DNA from: Xanthomonas hortorum pv. pelargonii
GTDB lineage: Bacteria > Pseudomonadota > Gammaproteobacteria > Xanthomonadales > Xanthomonadaceae
Assembly: GCF_024499015.1 (NCBI RefSeq)
Contig: NZ_CP098604.1
Coordinates: 2,852,001 to 2,916,000, forward strand
Direction of reading: 5' to 3'
Length of the DNA stretch: 64,000 nucleotides
In this document: positions 17,776 through 27,276 of the stretch, piece after piece
How the letters are laid out: each line of letters starts with the position of its first letter
How positions within the stretch are numbered: the stretch's first letter is position 1
Notes under the pieces: generated by a model
The model's database searches: none
The model's input: only the letters and a program-made list of their open reading frames with translations
Told to the model about the DNA's origin: nothing
Program-made: the position numbers and the translations under genes

Positions 17776-18213
17776 TCAGCCGCTCTGAGGCGCCCGCTTG
17801 CTGGGTTTGATCTGCGCTGCAGGCGATCGCGTGGTCGCTGTATCCGCCGCACCCTGCGCCAGGGTTTCCAGCAAACGCGCACGCCGCCGTTCCAGATCGG
17901 CCAGCTGGCGCTCGATCAGCTGCAGGCGTGCGCGATGCGCCTGCGCGGTTTCCGGGCACATCTGCGCGCCTTCCACCAGGCGCATGCAATCGGGGAAGCC
18001 GAGAATGTCGTCCAGGCTGAAGCCGGTGGCAATCAACCGCTGGATCTGCCGCACCTGTGCAACGCAGGTGGCGGGAAACACCCGGTAGCCATTGGCGCTG
18101 CGCGAGGAGGTCAGCAGGCCATGCGCGTCGTAGTGGCGAATCGAGCGCACGCTGGCGCCGGTCTGTAGCGCCAGTGCGCCAATGCTCAGCGATGGTTCGG
18201 ACGATCTCGTCAT
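17776..18213 (-). CDS. MerR-family transcriptional regulator
   Basis: 145 residues. N-terminal winged helix SIGALALQTGASVRSIRHYD and ANGYRVF, then the long dimerisation helix and a charged tail. MerR proteins bind dyads between over-spaced -35 and -10 boxes; a perfect dyad lies at 18246-18263 between this gene and the divergent hydrolase gene. A cysteine in the EGAQMCPET segment could take part in sensing. Start at 18213 (ATG) is preferred over the upstream in-frame codon at 18237. Confidence 0.85.
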   Translation of the reverse strand: MTRSSEPSLSIGALALQTGASVRSIRHYDAHGLLTSSRSANGYRVFPATCVAQVRQIQRLIATGFSLDDILGFPDCMRLVEGAQMCPETAQAHRARLQLIERQLADLERRRARLLETLAQGAADTATTRSPAAQIKPSKRAPQSG

Positions 18214-18240
18214 GCGCCAAGCATACGTTGCACGCAACGC

Positions 18241-18263
18241 TTGACCCTCACATTGGTGTGAGG
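18241..18263 (+). promoter_or_regulatory. Candidate MerR operator with -35 box
   Basis: TTGACC at 18241-18246 overlaps the perfect dyad CCTCACA-TTGG-TGTGAGG at 18246-18263. A weak -10 candidate (CAGGAT, 18267) lies about 20 bases from the -35 box, the long spacing that MerR proteins correct. Position between merR and the hydrolase gene supports the call. Confidence 0.6.
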
Positions 18264-18302
18264 CTCCAGGATGGCGGCTCCCATTGTCTGGAACTCACTG
18301 CG

Positions 18303-19238
18303 ATGTCTGTTCGCTTCCTCCCTGTCATCGGCATGCTGCCGATGCGCTACGCGCTGGCTTGCCTGCTGCTGGTTTCTTCAACAGCGGCTGCGGCGGGCCC
18401 GGCGGTCACCCCTGCTGCCCGCAGCTACACCGTGACCGCGCCCGACGGCGTCACCCTGGCCGTGCAGGAACATGGCGCCACCGATGGTCCGGCGATCGTG
18501 TTCGTGCACGGCCTGCTCGGTAGCCGCATCAATTGGGATGCGCAGCTGGCCGATGCACGCCTGCAAGGCTATCGCCTGATCACCTACGACCTGCGTGGGC
18601 ATGGCTTGTCCGGCAAGCCGATTGCAGCGTCGGCCTATCGGGATGGCATGCGCTGGGCTGACGATCTTGCTGCCGTGTTGAAAGCCGCAAACGCGCGCAA
18701 CGCCGTGCTGGTGGGCTGGTCGCTGGGCGGCGCGGTGATCACCAACTACCTCACGCGCCACGGCGATGCGGGGCTTGCGGGTGTGGTGTATGTCGATGGC
18801 GTGATCGAACTGCGTGCGGAACAGTTGGGCGCGCATCCGGCGGTCTATCGCGATCTGGTCTCCGATGACTTGCGCACGCATCTGCAGGCGGTGCAGGACT
18901 TTCTGCGGCTGTGCTTTGCCACTCAACCGCCTGCACCGGTGTTCGACACCTTGCTGGCCAACGCATCGCTGGCCTCATGGGACATGCAGCGTGCCGTGCA
19001 GGGCATGTCGATCGATGTCGCCGGCCTGCAGCGCACGCGCCTGCCGGTGCTGCTGATGTACGGTGCACGCGATGCGCTGGTGACCACCGAGCCGACGCTG
19101 GCGCGTGCGCGGCAATTGCAGCCGCGTGCGCAGACGCGCGTTTATCCTGATGCCGGACATGCGCCATTTGTGGAAGACAGCGTGCACTTCACTCAGGATC
19201 TGCTGCGCTTTGTCGAACAGGCCGAGGCGGCCCACTGA
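18303..19238 (+). CDS. Exported alpha/beta hydrolase
   Basis: 311 residues with a signal peptide (MRYALACLLLVSSTAAAA-like segment ending near residue 32). Alpha/beta-hydrolase motifs: FVHGLLGSR (oxyanion loop, about 72), GWSLGGAV (nucleophile serine elbow, about 142), YGARDALV (acid, about 255) and DAGHAPF (histidine, about 282). Substrate unknown. Divergent from a MerR gene with a dyad between them, so probably inducible. Confidence 0.85.
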   Translation: MSVRFLPVIGMLPMRYALACLLLVSSTAAAAGPAVTPAARSYTVTAPDGVTLAVQEHGATDGPAIVFVHGLLGSRINWDAQLADARLQGYRLITYDLRGHGLSGKPIAASAYRDGMRWADDLAAVLKAANARNAVLVGWSLGGAVITNYLTRHGDAGLAGVVYVDGVIELRAEQLGAHPAVYRDLVSDDLRTHLQAVQDFLRLCFATQPPAPVFDTLLANASLASWDMQRAVQGMSIDVAGLQRTRLPVLLMYGARDALVTTEPTLARARQLQPRAQTRVYPDAGHAPFVEDSVHFTQDLLRFVEQAEAAH

Positions 19239-19355
19239 CGCCACGTGACGGCATGCCCGATCTGGATTGCCCGCTGCGCTGCCGACAGGCGCGCAGCGGC
19301 CATTGGCCGACGCACATCTCGGCACGCCGCTGGCGGCACATGCCGCCAATGGTGG

Positions 19356-20366
19356 TTACAAGGTTGGCGAGGTGCCGGCAGGCGCAGACCCGGTCGCCGG
19401 GTCGTACTGCGGATGGCTCGGGTCCATGCTGCGCGGCAGCGTGGATGTGCCCGGCTGCAGCGCGCTTTCGCGCCAGGCGCGCACCAGCAGATCGCGCAGC
19501 ATCGCCGCGCCATCGCCGGCGGTGAGATAGACCATCGCGCGGCCGTCGCTGCGGGAGGCATCGTCGAAGGCGCCGGCTTTTTCCAGGCGATACACCTGCT
19601 CGACACGGCCGGTACCGGTGTCGAGAAAGCCCAGGATCTGCTCGAACACATCGCCCTGCTGATGCGCCAGGGCCGGCATGCGGCGCAGCAGGTCCTGCGG
19701 GGTCAGCGCAATCTTGTCGACATAATCGCTCTCGAACTTGCCGTGCACCTTCGGGTCGGTGCTATAGCCGTTCGGGTTTGGCCCTTGCCAGCCATCGTGA
19801 TGGATGCTGTCGTGTTGCGGCTGTGCGCCATCGCCGATGTAGTGCGCAAACCAGCTGACGAAGAACGCGCAGGTGCGTTCGAGCTCGCGCGTGTCCTGGC
19901 CCTTGGCGCGCAGCGTGCGGATCTGACGGATGGTGGCGACGATGCGCTCGTAACCCTCGGTAGCCGCGTACGGCAGGGTGCCGGCCCAGCGCACATTCAT
20001 ACGCTGCGCCAGTTGCGGGTTGCGCTTGGCGATGCGGCGCTGCTCGTCGTAGAGCGCCAGCACGAAGGCGTAACGCGAACGCGGCGGGTGTTGCATGAAG
20101 GAAAATTGCTCGCGGAACCAGCCGTGGTTGGGGTCTTCTTCGATCTTGAGAAACGGCTCGCTTTCGTTGCGCCAGCCATCCGGCAGGGTGGCACCGTCGG
20201 CAATCACCTGCGCGTACTGTTTGAGAAAGGCCGGGCCATCGTCGGGCAGGGCCTGCACCGCGGCGCGATTGATCGCGGCATGCGCGCGGTGGCCCCAGGC
20301 GGCGGCATTGCCGGAACACGTGGCTGCTGCAATTAGCAGCGCATAGGCAAGACGGGAAAGTGTCAT
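19356..20366 (-). CDS. S1/P1-type (phospholipase C fold) nuclease, exported
   Basis: 336 residues. Signal peptide ends at NAAA, leaving a mature N-terminal Trp in AAWGHRAHAAIN; in S1/P1 nucleases and zinc phospholipase C this Trp amine binds zinc. Further zinc-site histidines lie in FAHYIGDGAQPQHD (about 170). These enzymes cleave single-stranded nucleic acids or 3'-nucleotides in the periplasm or outside. It follows the TonB-dependent receptor gene by about 100 bases on the same strand, suggesting digestion of nucleic acid coupled to uptake of a product. Confidence 0.8.
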   Translation of the reverse strand: MTLSRLAYALLIAAATCSGNAAAWGHRAHAAINRAAVQALPDDGPAFLKQYAQVIADGATLPDGWRNESEPFLKIEEDPNHGWFREQFSFMQHPPRSRYAFVLALYDEQRRIAKRNPQLAQRMNVRWAGTLPYAATEGYERIVATIRQIRTLRAKGQDTRELERTCAFFVSWFAHYIGDGAQPQHDSIHHDGWQGPNPNGYSTDPKVHGKFESDYVDKIALTPQDLLRRMPALAHQQGDVFEQILGFLDTGTGRVEQVYRLEKAGAFDDASRSDGRAMVYLTAGDGAAMLRDLLVRAWRESALQPGTSTLPRSMDPSHPQYDPATGSAPAGTSPTL

Positions 20367-20467
20367 GGCAGTCCTTTTGGCCTGCAGCGCGTACGCCGCG
20401 CTGCAGGCGATGCATCGGAAGCGTAAGGCGCTGACATCGAGCGATGCAGCACTCGACGTCAGCGCAC

Positions 20468-22999
20468 TCAGAAGTGGTAAGTCACTACCAGCCGCGAATT
20501 GCGCTCGTAGATCGGCCGCCCGTAGATCGGCTCGCGCGTGCCCTGGCCGGAGATGGTGTCGGTGCGCGGGTTGCCTTCGGTCAGCGCAAACGTGTTGGTC
20601 AGATTGTCCACCGACAGCTGCACATCCCACGGACCGCTGCGTACCAGGAGATTGGCTGCCAACGTGTCGTAGGCGGCCAGCTCAGTGGTGTTTTCCAGAT
20701 CGGCGTAGCGCTTGCCCACATAGGCGTAGCGCAACGAGGTTTCCCAATCGAGCCTGCCGGTGGTGAAGAACAGCGTTGGCCCCGCGTTGCCGTACAACTT
20801 CGGCTGGCGGTTGGGCATGTTGCCGTCCACATCGACCACGGCGACCGCGCCATTGGCCACCACTTCGGTCAGATCGGACACCTTGGTGTCGTTGTAGGTC
20901 AGATTCGCATCGAAACGCAGCCACTGCGTCGGCGTCCACACCGCCGCCAATTCGATACCGGGGTTGGTAACGCTGCCGCGGTAGTCCTTGGACTCGGCCG
21001 CGCCGGTCTGCGGGTTTACCGCGCTGGTGCCGATGTTGTACGGGTCGTACTTGGTGTAGAAGGCGGTGGCGAACACGTCCAGCGTGTCGAAGTTGAGCTT
21101 GGTGCCGAGCTCGAACTGGTCGGCGGTGGGGATGTTGACGTTGCCTTCGTTGACGCCTTCGCTGGGCGCGCGGTGCGCACGCGAGGCGCGGCCGTAGATG
21201 CCGACCATCGGGTTGATGTCGTAGTTGAAACCCGCCGTCCAGTTGGTCACGCCCACGTCCAGCGCGGTATGCGCGCGGGCACCGGTGAACAGGCGTGCGG
21301 CATCGTCGGCCAGGGTGTCGGTCATGCCCAGGTTGCCGGTGCTGCGCAGCATGCTCCAGGCGCGATAGCGGTAGCGCTCGTAACGCACGCCGCCTTCCAG
21401 ACGCAGCTTGTCGGTCACCTGCCAGGTGTCGGCGATGTAGGGCGCCAGCATGCTGGTGTAGGCCTTGCCCTGCGTGCGGTCGGCGCCGTAGATCACCACG
21501 CCGTCCTTGGTCACGCCGCCGACCAGGTTGCCGGCCGCGTCGTAGCCGAGCAGGTCGATCGTGCGCGGGTTCTGCCGCATCTCGAACAGATAGCTCTGGT
21601 AGCGCGAGTTGTAGGAGCGGGCGTAATAGGCGCCGTAGAGGCCCAACGTGATGTCATGGGTGTCGCCGCCCCAATCGAAGCTGCGATGCAGGCGCAGATC
21701 ATCGGCAAACGAATCGGCACGCACGTTCATGGCGCGGTACTGGCCCTGGATCACCAGGCCGTCGGTGCTGGCCGGGTCGAAGCGGCTGCCATCGTCGGTG
21801 TACGCATAGCCGAGCGAGGTCAGGCCGGGAAATGCTGCGGTGGCGGCAGCGCGGCGGCTGTTGGCATAGGCAGTGGCGTCCTGCGGCGCATTGCTGGAAT
21901 ACAGTGCATCGAAGGTCATGTCCAGGCGATTGACGATGGCCTTGTTGGACAGGCTCCAGCCATTGTCGAAGGCCAGATCCAGGTTGGCACCCAGATGATT
22001 GAACTTCATATGGCGGCCATCGGAGAGATCGCGCAACTCGCGCTGCGGCGCGCCGTTGGCATCGCTGGAAATGATGCTGGCGCGTTTGAGTTGCGCGGTG
22101 CTCAAGGTGCCGGTGAAGCGGTCGATCAGCGGGTCCAGCGAGCGCGTGGTGTCGCGCGGGTCGTACAACGGGATCGGCATGTAGAACGCGTTCTTGTCGT
22201 CCAGATGCTTGGCGGTGAAGGTGATCTTGCCGTTGTCCAGCGTGTGCGTGAGGTTCATGCGGAACTGCCCGCCCTCGTCGGCCGGAAAGCCCACATCGCG
22301 GTAGCCGTCGTTGCGCCGCACGAAGCCGCCAGCAGCCAGATACCAATCCTGCGCCAGCTTGCCCGACCAATAACCATCGAGCCGATACAGCCCGGTGTCG
22401 CCGACGGTGGTGCGCACTGCGCCTTCGGGCGTGTCGCCGCCCTGGCGGGTGACGAAATTGACGATGGCTGCGGCATTGGAGGCGAAGATCGGCGAGGGCC
22501 CGCCGCGCACGGTTTCCACCGATTCGACCATCAAATCCGGGCGCACCAGGCCTTCGGTCTTGTAGAAGTAGCCGTTGTTGTCCGGGTAGGGGCTGATGCC
22601 GTCTTCCTGGATCACCGCAAACGAGCCTTCGTCGGGAATGCCGCGGATACGGTAGACGTTCTGCACTTCACCGCCGGTGGACTCGGCATAGATGCCGGGC
22701 ATCGAGCCGATCAGGCTGGCGAGGTTGAGCGGTGCCAGTTTGTCGATCTGTTCGGCGGTCAGCGCGGTGATCGCATACGAGGCGTCGAATTGATTCTGGG
22801 CCTGGCCGGCGCCGGTGACGATCATCCGGTCCAGCGAGAAGATGCCGTCCTCGCTCTTGCGTGTCGCAGGCGTGGAGGGCGCGCCGGTTTCCTGCGCGAA
22901 TGCGGGTGTGGCCATGCTCAGTGCAAGGACGATGGCGAGCGGACGACGCGACACGGCACGACGCACTCCGGAGCGTGTCCGGATGTGGGTATAGGGCAT
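20468..22999 (-). CDS. TonB-dependent outer-membrane receptor
   Basis: 843 residues from the ATG at 22999 (a GTG at 23032 is also possible). Signal peptide ends PAFAQE; a TonB-box-like MIVTG lies at about 55. The plug domain has LASLIGSMPGIYAE and YRIRGIPDEGSFAVIQEDG; the 22-strand barrel ends with the outer-membrane signature RLVVTYHF (terminal Phe). Substrate cannot be read from sequence; the plug resembles vitamin/siderophore-type receptors rather than sugar (CUT) receptors. The downstream nuclease gene suggests phosphate- or nucleotide-related uptake. The long open frame on the opposite strand is a shadow. Confidence 0.9.
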   Translation of the reverse strand: MPYTHIRTRSGVRRAVSRRPLAIVLALSMATPAFAQETGAPSTPATRKSEDGIFSLDRMIVTGAGQAQNQFDASYAITALTAEQIDKLAPLNLASLIGSMPGIYAESTGGEVQNVYRIRGIPDEGSFAVIQEDGISPYPDNNGYFYKTEGLVRPDLMVESVETVRGGPSPIFASNAAAIVNFVTRQGGDTPEGAVRTTVGDTGLYRLDGYWSGKLAQDWYLAAGGFVRRNDGYRDVGFPADEGGQFRMNLTHTLDNGKITFTAKHLDDKNAFYMPIPLYDPRDTTRSLDPLIDRFTGTLSTAQLKRASIISSDANGAPQRELRDLSDGRHMKFNHLGANLDLAFDNGWSLSNKAIVNRLDMTFDALYSSNAPQDATAYANSRRAAATAAFPGLTSLGYAYTDDGSRFDPASTDGLVIQGQYRAMNVRADSFADDLRLHRSFDWGGDTHDITLGLYGAYYARSYNSRYQSYLFEMRQNPRTIDLLGYDAAGNLVGGVTKDGVVIYGADRTQGKAYTSMLAPYIADTWQVTDKLRLEGGVRYERYRYRAWSMLRSTGNLGMTDTLADDAARLFTGARAHTALDVGVTNWTAGFNYDINPMVGIYGRASRAHRAPSEGVNEGNVNIPTADQFELGTKLNFDTLDVFATAFYTKYDPYNIGTSAVNPQTGAAESKDYRGSVTNPGIELAAVWTPTQWLRFDANLTYNDTKVSDLTEVVANGAVAVVDVDGNMPNRQPKLYGNAGPTLFFTTGRLDWETSLRYAYVGKRYADLENTTELAAYDTLAANLLVRSGPWDVQLSVDNLTNTFALTEGNPRTDTISGQGTREPIYGRPIYERNSRLVVTYHF

Positions 23000-23408
23000 G
23001 GCAAAGAGTGGGGCAGCGGGGGAGTTGCCCACTGTCGCGGCGACATGTTTCCGCAGCGTTGCGTGTGCACCGGATCACGCTAGCTTGGCGGACCCGCATG
23101 CCGATCTGTGACGTGTTGCCTTTTTTCAAGCGGTTTCAACCGTGCGCAGCAGGTTTCCGGCTGTGCGTCATTCGGTGCGCATCACCAAGCCAGTCGTCCG
23201 CTCCGGTGTCATCGCGTCGGTGCCAAGCTCGGACATCGCAAGCTGCGCCACGCAGCTCCCTTGCCAGCAGCACGGTGAAGGCATCAGGCGCGGTCGGCAC
23301 CGTCGCGCAGCGCAACAGGCGCGGAGCTGGGACAGAAGACGCTTCCTTGGAATCACCAAGAAGGCCCCCCAGACTAGGTGTCATCCGTCAGTGTGTACAT
23401 TCGCATTC
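23000..23408. other. Divergent promoter region, no gene seen
   Basis: About 410 bases between the receptor gene (minus) and the TetR gene (plus). It must hold both promoters. I see no repeat, attenuator or convincing operator palindrome, and the frames crossing it are poor. Confidence 0.5.
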
Positions 23409-24041
23409 GTGAGCACCTCCTTGCCGCTGCAAAAAACGCGTAAATCCTCGCAACATGCGCGTTCGCGCGCCACCGTGGAGGTCATCCGCCAGGCCAGCAT
23501 TCAGGTTTTGGTGGCCGACGGACTGCAGGGTTGCACCACCACGCGGGTGGCCGAGCGCGCCGGTGTGTCGGTGGGCAGCGTGTACCAGTACTACCCGAAC
23601 CGTCAGGCCACGTTGACCGCCTTGCTGGACTGGCATCTGCAGGCGGCGATCCACGCGGTGGAGCAGGCCTGCGCGCAACACCATGGGTGCACGCTGGCGC
23701 AGCAATGCGAGGCGTTGGTGCATGCCTTCGTACAGGCCAAATTGCAGCACGTGGATGTCTCACGCGCGTTGTATGCGATCTCCGAATTGCATGGTGGCGC
23801 CGCATTGGGATCGCAGGCGCGCAAGCGCTCGCAGCAGGCATTTGCGGCCGCGCTCGCCACTGCCTCGGATGTGCGCTTCGACGATTGCGAGGCAGTGGCC
23901 GAGATCGGCATGGCGGCCATCACCGGGCCGCTGAGAAGCCTGCTGGAAGATGGTGCGCCAGCGGCGCGTGTTGCACCGCTACAGGCGCAACTGGTGCTGT
24001 TGCTGCACAGTTATCTCATCGCCACCGGAGTTGCACGATGA
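23409..24041 (+). CDS. TetR-family regulator
   Basis: 210 residues from a GTG at 23409 (longer in-frame sequence upstream is not protein-like). DNA-binding domain: IRQASIQVLVADGLQGCTTT then VAERAGVSVGSVYQYYPNR, the canonical TetR helix-turn-helix. The C-terminal ligand domain is unassigned. Its stop overlaps the start of the Sir2 gene (ATGA), so the two are translationally coupled. It may control itself, the Sir2 gene and the flavin oxidoreductase downstream. Confidence 0.88.
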   Translation: MSTSLPLQKTRKSSQHARSRATVEVIRQASIQVLVADGLQGCTTTRVAERAGVSVGSVYQYYPNRQATLTALLDWHLQAAIHAVEQACAQHHGCTLAQQCEALVHAFVQAKLQHVDVSRALYAISELHGGAALGSQARKRSQQAFAAALATASDVRFDDCEAVAEIGMAAITGPLRSLLEDGAPAARVAPLQAQLVLLLHSYLIATGVAR

Positions 24042-24919
24042 CTGCGGCACTCGTTCAAGACAGCTACGTGCTGCAAGACTTCATCGAGCGCCATCGGCGC
24101 CTGTTCGTGCTCACAGGCGCCGGTTGCAGCACCGATTCGGGCATCCCGGATTACCGCGATCTGCAAGGCGGCTGGAAGCGTCCGCAACCGGTGACCTTCC
24201 AGGCTTTCATGGGCGAGCTGTCCACGCGGCAGCGTTATTGGGCGCGCAGTCTGGTCGGCTGGCCGCGCTTCGGGTTGGCGCAACCCAATGCCACCCATCA
24301 CGCACTTGCCGCGCTGGAAGCGCGTGGCCAACTGGAGCTGCTGCTCACGCAAAATGTGGATCGCCTGCATCAGGCCGCCGGCAGCCAGGCGGTGATCGAT
24401 CTGCACGGCCGGCTGGATGTGGTGCGCTGCATGGGTTGCGAGCGGCGCATGCCACGCACCGAGTTTCAGGTGTTGCTCGAACAGGCTAACCCCGGTTGGG
24501 CCGAGCTGAAGGCCGCGCAGGCCCCCGATGGCGATGCCGATCTGGACGATGTGGCCTTCGACCGTTTTGCGGTGCCGCCATGCCCGGTGTGCGGCGGCGT
24601 GCTCAAGCCGGATGTGGTGTTCTTCGGCGAGAACGTGCCGCGCGAGCGCGTGGAGCGCGCGTTTGCGCATCTGCAGGTGGCCGATGCGGTGCTGGTGGTG
24701 GGCTCGTCGCTGATGGTGTATTCGGGCTTTCGTTTCGTGCAGACCGCTGCGCGCAACGGCCTGCCGATCGCCGCGCTCAACTTCGGGCGCACCCGTGCGG
24801 ACGAACTGCTCAGTCTGAAGGTGGAGCAGTCGTGCGCGCAGGCCTTGGCGTTCCTGCATGCGCCGGTCGACCCGCAGCGTACGCGCGGCGTCAATGACGT
24901 CAGTGCGCGCTCGGCATGA
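24038..24919 (+). CDS. Sir2-family NAD-dependent protein deacylase
   Basis: 293 residues. NAD-binding loop [17 protein letters not shown] (about 25), [12 protein letters not shown] (about 106), catalytic histidine in DLHGRL (about 126), zinc cysteines CMGC (about 134) and CPVCGG (about 188), and VGSSLMVYS (about 226). The layout is that of class II (SIRT4-like) sirtuins. Coupled by ATGA overlap to the TetR gene upstream. Confidence 0.92.
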   Translation: MTAALVQDSYVLQDFIERHRRLFVLTGAGCSTDSGIPDYRDLQGGWKRPQPVTFQAFMGELSTRQRYWARSLVGWPRFGLAQPNATHHALAALEARGQLELLLTQNVDRLHQAAGSQAVIDLHGRLDVVRCMGCERRMPRTEFQVLLEQANPGWAELKAAQAPDGDADLDDVAFDRFAVPPCPVCGGVLKPDVVFFGENVPRERVERAFAHLQVADAVLVVGSSLMVYSGFRFVQTAARNGLPIAALNFGRTRADELLSLKVEQSCAQALAFLHAPVDPQRTRGVNDVSARSA

Positions 24920-24967
24920 CGCAGTGATCCATCGCAGCGGTTGTGCGCGCGCGCGCGGCGCAGTGCA

Positions 24968-26098
24968 ATGGGCATCCCCGTGTCATGTGTGGATGCCCTC
25001 TTGAGCCAGCTGTTCTCCCCCATTCGCTTCGGTCCGCTTGCGCTTGCCAACCGGATCGTCATCGCCCCGATGTGCCAGTACTCCGCACAGGACGGCCGCG
25101 CCAGCGACTGGCACCGCATCCATCTGGGCACCTTGTCGCAATCCGGTGCCGGCCTGCTGATTCTGGAAGCGGCCGCAGTGCAGCCGCAGGGGCGCATCTC
25201 TTACGCCGATCTGGGCTTGTACGACGACGCCACCGAGCAGGCATTGGATGAAGTGCTGCAATCGGTACGGCGCTGGTCGCCGATGCCGATCGGCATTCAA
25301 TTGGCGCATGCCGGGCGCAAGGCCTCCACCGATCTGCCGTGGAAAGGTGGCGAGGCGATTGCGCCGGATCACACGCATGGTTGGCAGACCGTGTCCGCAT
25401 CGGCGCTGGCGTTTCGCGAGGGCCAGCCGTTGCCGCAGGCGCTGGACGAGGCCGGTATCGATGCGGTGGTCGATGCATTTGTCACCTCGGCACAGAGCGC
25501 CGAACGCCTCGGCCTTGAGTTGATCGAGCTGCACGCCGCGCATGGCTATCTGATGCATCAGTTCCTGTCGCCGCTGAGCAATCGGCGCAGCGATGCGTAT
25601 GGCGGTTCGTTGGACAACCGCATGCGGTTGACCCTGCGCATCTTCGATGCGGTGCGTGCGGCGGTGTCGGACAAGATCGCTATCGGCGTGCGGATTTCTG
25701 CCACCGATTGGGTGGAAGGCGGTTGGGATCTTGCGCAGAGCATTGCCTTGTCCAAGGCGCTGGATGCACGCGGTGCGCATTACATCCATGTCTCCAGCGG
25801 CGGGCTGGATCCGCGCCAGCAGATTCCGGTGCAGGCGGGCTATCAGATTCCGTTTGCGCAGCAGATCAAGGCGCAGGTCGACACGCCGGTGATCGGCGTG
25901 GGCCTGATCACCGAGCCGGCGCAGGCCGAGGCGATTGTGCAAGACGGGCAAGCCGATGCCATCGCATTGGCGCGCGGCATTCTGTACGACCCGCGCTGGC
26001 CGTGGCATGCGGCCGCTGCACTCGGTGCCTCGGTCACGCCCGCGCCGCAATATTTGCGCTGCGAGCCACGTGAGGCGCGCGGCGTGTTCGCCAGCTGA
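24968..26098 (+). CDS. Old yellow enzyme-family NADH:flavin oxidoreductase (YqjM-like)
   Basis: 376 residues. FMN-binding TIM barrel: [20 protein letters not shown] at the N-terminus with the Cys of APMCQYSA (YqjM-type redox-tuning cysteine), [11 protein letters not shown] (about 108), [16 protein letters not shown] (about 180) with the substrate-binding His pair, and GVGLITEP near the C-terminus. Reduces activated alkenes such as enones. Starts about 50 bases after the Sir2 gene, same strand. Confidence 0.9.
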   Translation: MGIPVSCVDALLSQLFSPIRFGPLALANRIVIAPMCQYSAQDGRASDWHRIHLGTLSQSGAGLLILEAAAVQPQGRISYADLGLYDDATEQALDEVLQSVRRWSPMPIGIQLAHAGRKASTDLPWKGGEAIAPDHTHGWQTVSASALAFREGQPLPQALDEAGIDAVVDAFVTSAQSAERLGLELIELHAAHGYLMHQFLSPLSNRRSDAYGGSLDNRMRLTLRIFDAVRAAVSDKIAIGVRISATDWVEGGWDLAQSIALSKALDARGAHYIHVSSGGLDPRQQIPVQAGYQIPFAQQIKAQVDTPVIGVGLITEPAQAEAIVQDGQADAIALARGILYDPRWPWHAAAALGASVTPAPQYLRCEPREARGVFAS

Positions 26099-26180
26099 TT
26101 TACGCTGGTGGTGGTAAAGAAGCAGAGCGGGCCGGTGTCTTGATCGCCGCTCTTGACGCAAGATCGCATAAGGAAAACAG

Positions 26181-27059
26181 ATGCCGATAGGATTTCTGGG
26201 CTTGGGCACGATGGGCCTGCCGATGGCACACAACCTGATGCGCGGCGGGTTCGAGCTGAGTGTGTGGAATCGCTCGCCCGAGCGCGCGCAGTCGCTGCGG
26301 CAGGCCGGTGCAACGGTGGTGGACGCACCACGCGACGCTGCACACGGCCCGCTGTTGTTCTCGATGCTGGCCGACGACAACGCGGTGCGTGAAACCCTAC
26401 TGGAACGCGGTGTGCTGGATGCGCTGCCGGCCGGCAGCGTGCACGTCAACATGGCCACCATCTCGGTGGCATTGGCGCACGAGCTGACCGCCCTGCATGC
26501 CGAGCGCGGCGTGGCCTACGTGGCCGCACCAGTACTCGGCCGCGTCGATGTGGCCGAAGCCGGCAAGCTCAACATCCTGGCCGCTGGCGACGAGGCAGCA
26601 TTGGCGCGCGTGCAGCCGATGTTCGATGTGCTCGGCCAACGCACCTGGGAGATCGGCCACACTCCTGAGCAGGCCAATGCGGTCAAGCTGGCGGCCAACT
26701 TCTGCCTGGCCAGCGCGATCGGCGCCATGGCCGAGGCCAGCGCGCTGGCACGCGGCCACGGCGTGGAGGCCACCCAGTTCCTGGGCATGCTCACCAGCAC
26801 CTTGTTCGCCGCGCCCGCGTATCAGGGCTACGGCCGCTTGATCATGCAGCGCGAGTACCTGCCGGCCGGCTTCACCGCCACGCTGGGCCGCAAGGATGTG
26901 GATCTGGCGATCCAGGCCGGCGCCGACAAGCAGGTGCCGATGCCGCTGGGCGAGTTGCTGCGCGCCGGCCTGGACGAGGCGATCGCCCATGGCGACGGCA
27001 ACGCCGACTGGGCGGTGCTGGCAGAGGTGTCGGCGCGCCGGGCAGGGCAGGTGGCCTGA
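26181..27059 (+). CDS. Beta-hydroxyacid dehydrogenase family (GlxR/HIBADH-like) oxidoreductase
   Basis: 292 residues. Starts IGFLGLGTMGLPMAHNLMRG, the NAD(P) Rossmann GxGxMGxPM motif of the 6-phosphogluconate/3-hydroxyisobutyrate dehydrogenase family; the catalytic lysine is expected in ANAVKLAANF (about 173). Cofactor and substrate (tartronate semialdehyde, succinic semialdehyde or similar) cannot be decided. Same strand as the OYE gene, 82 bases downstream. Confidence 0.88.
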   Translation: MPIGFLGLGTMGLPMAHNLMRGGFELSVWNRSPERAQSLRQAGATVVDAPRDAAHGPLLFSMLADDNAVRETLLERGVLDALPAGSVHVNMATISVALAHELTALHAERGVAYVAAPVLGRVDVAEAGKLNILAAGDEAALARVQPMFDVLGQRTWEIGHTPEQANAVKLAANFCLASAIGAMAEASALARGHGVEATQFLGMLTSTLFAAPAYQGYGRLIMQREYLPAGFTATLGRKDVDLAIQAGADKQVPMPLGELLRAGLDEAIAHGDGNADWAVLAEVSARRAGQVA

Positions 27060-27198
27060 TCGCAGCGCCAGGGCGCAAGTGGGTTGCGCGCATCGCGCTT
27101 CGCTTGAAGGCGATGCGCGATGCATCTTGCTCACCCCAACATGCAGCAGACCTTCTAAAATGCCGGCTCGTTATAGCCGCCGCTCCAGGGAGGATGCG

Positions 27199-27276
27199 AT
27201 GCGACACCTGCATATCACGCTCGGTTCGACCGAGCGCACACCGCGCGCACTTGCCTGCGCCGGTGCTACACGATGA
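27199..27276 (+). CDS. Short upstream ORF (25 codons), possible leader peptide
   Basis: An ATG at 27199, five bases after AGGGAGG, opens a 25-codon frame (begins MRHLHITLGS) whose TGA overlaps the ATG of the XVIPCD gene (ATGA). The good ribosome-binding site and the coupling suggest it is translated to deliver ribosomes to the downstream gene. No known peptide is recognised; it may simply be leader. Confidence 0.4.
   Translation: MRHLHITLGSTERTPRALACAGATR

Noticed and set aside
18266..18290. Clear -10 box for the MerR-controlled promoter
   Set aside because: Only a weak CAGGAT was found, so the promoter was not called separately.
20444..23083. 879-residue open frame on the plus strand
   Set aside because: Exact shadow of the TonB-dependent receptor on the other strand; His/Gly/Val-rich composition without motifs.
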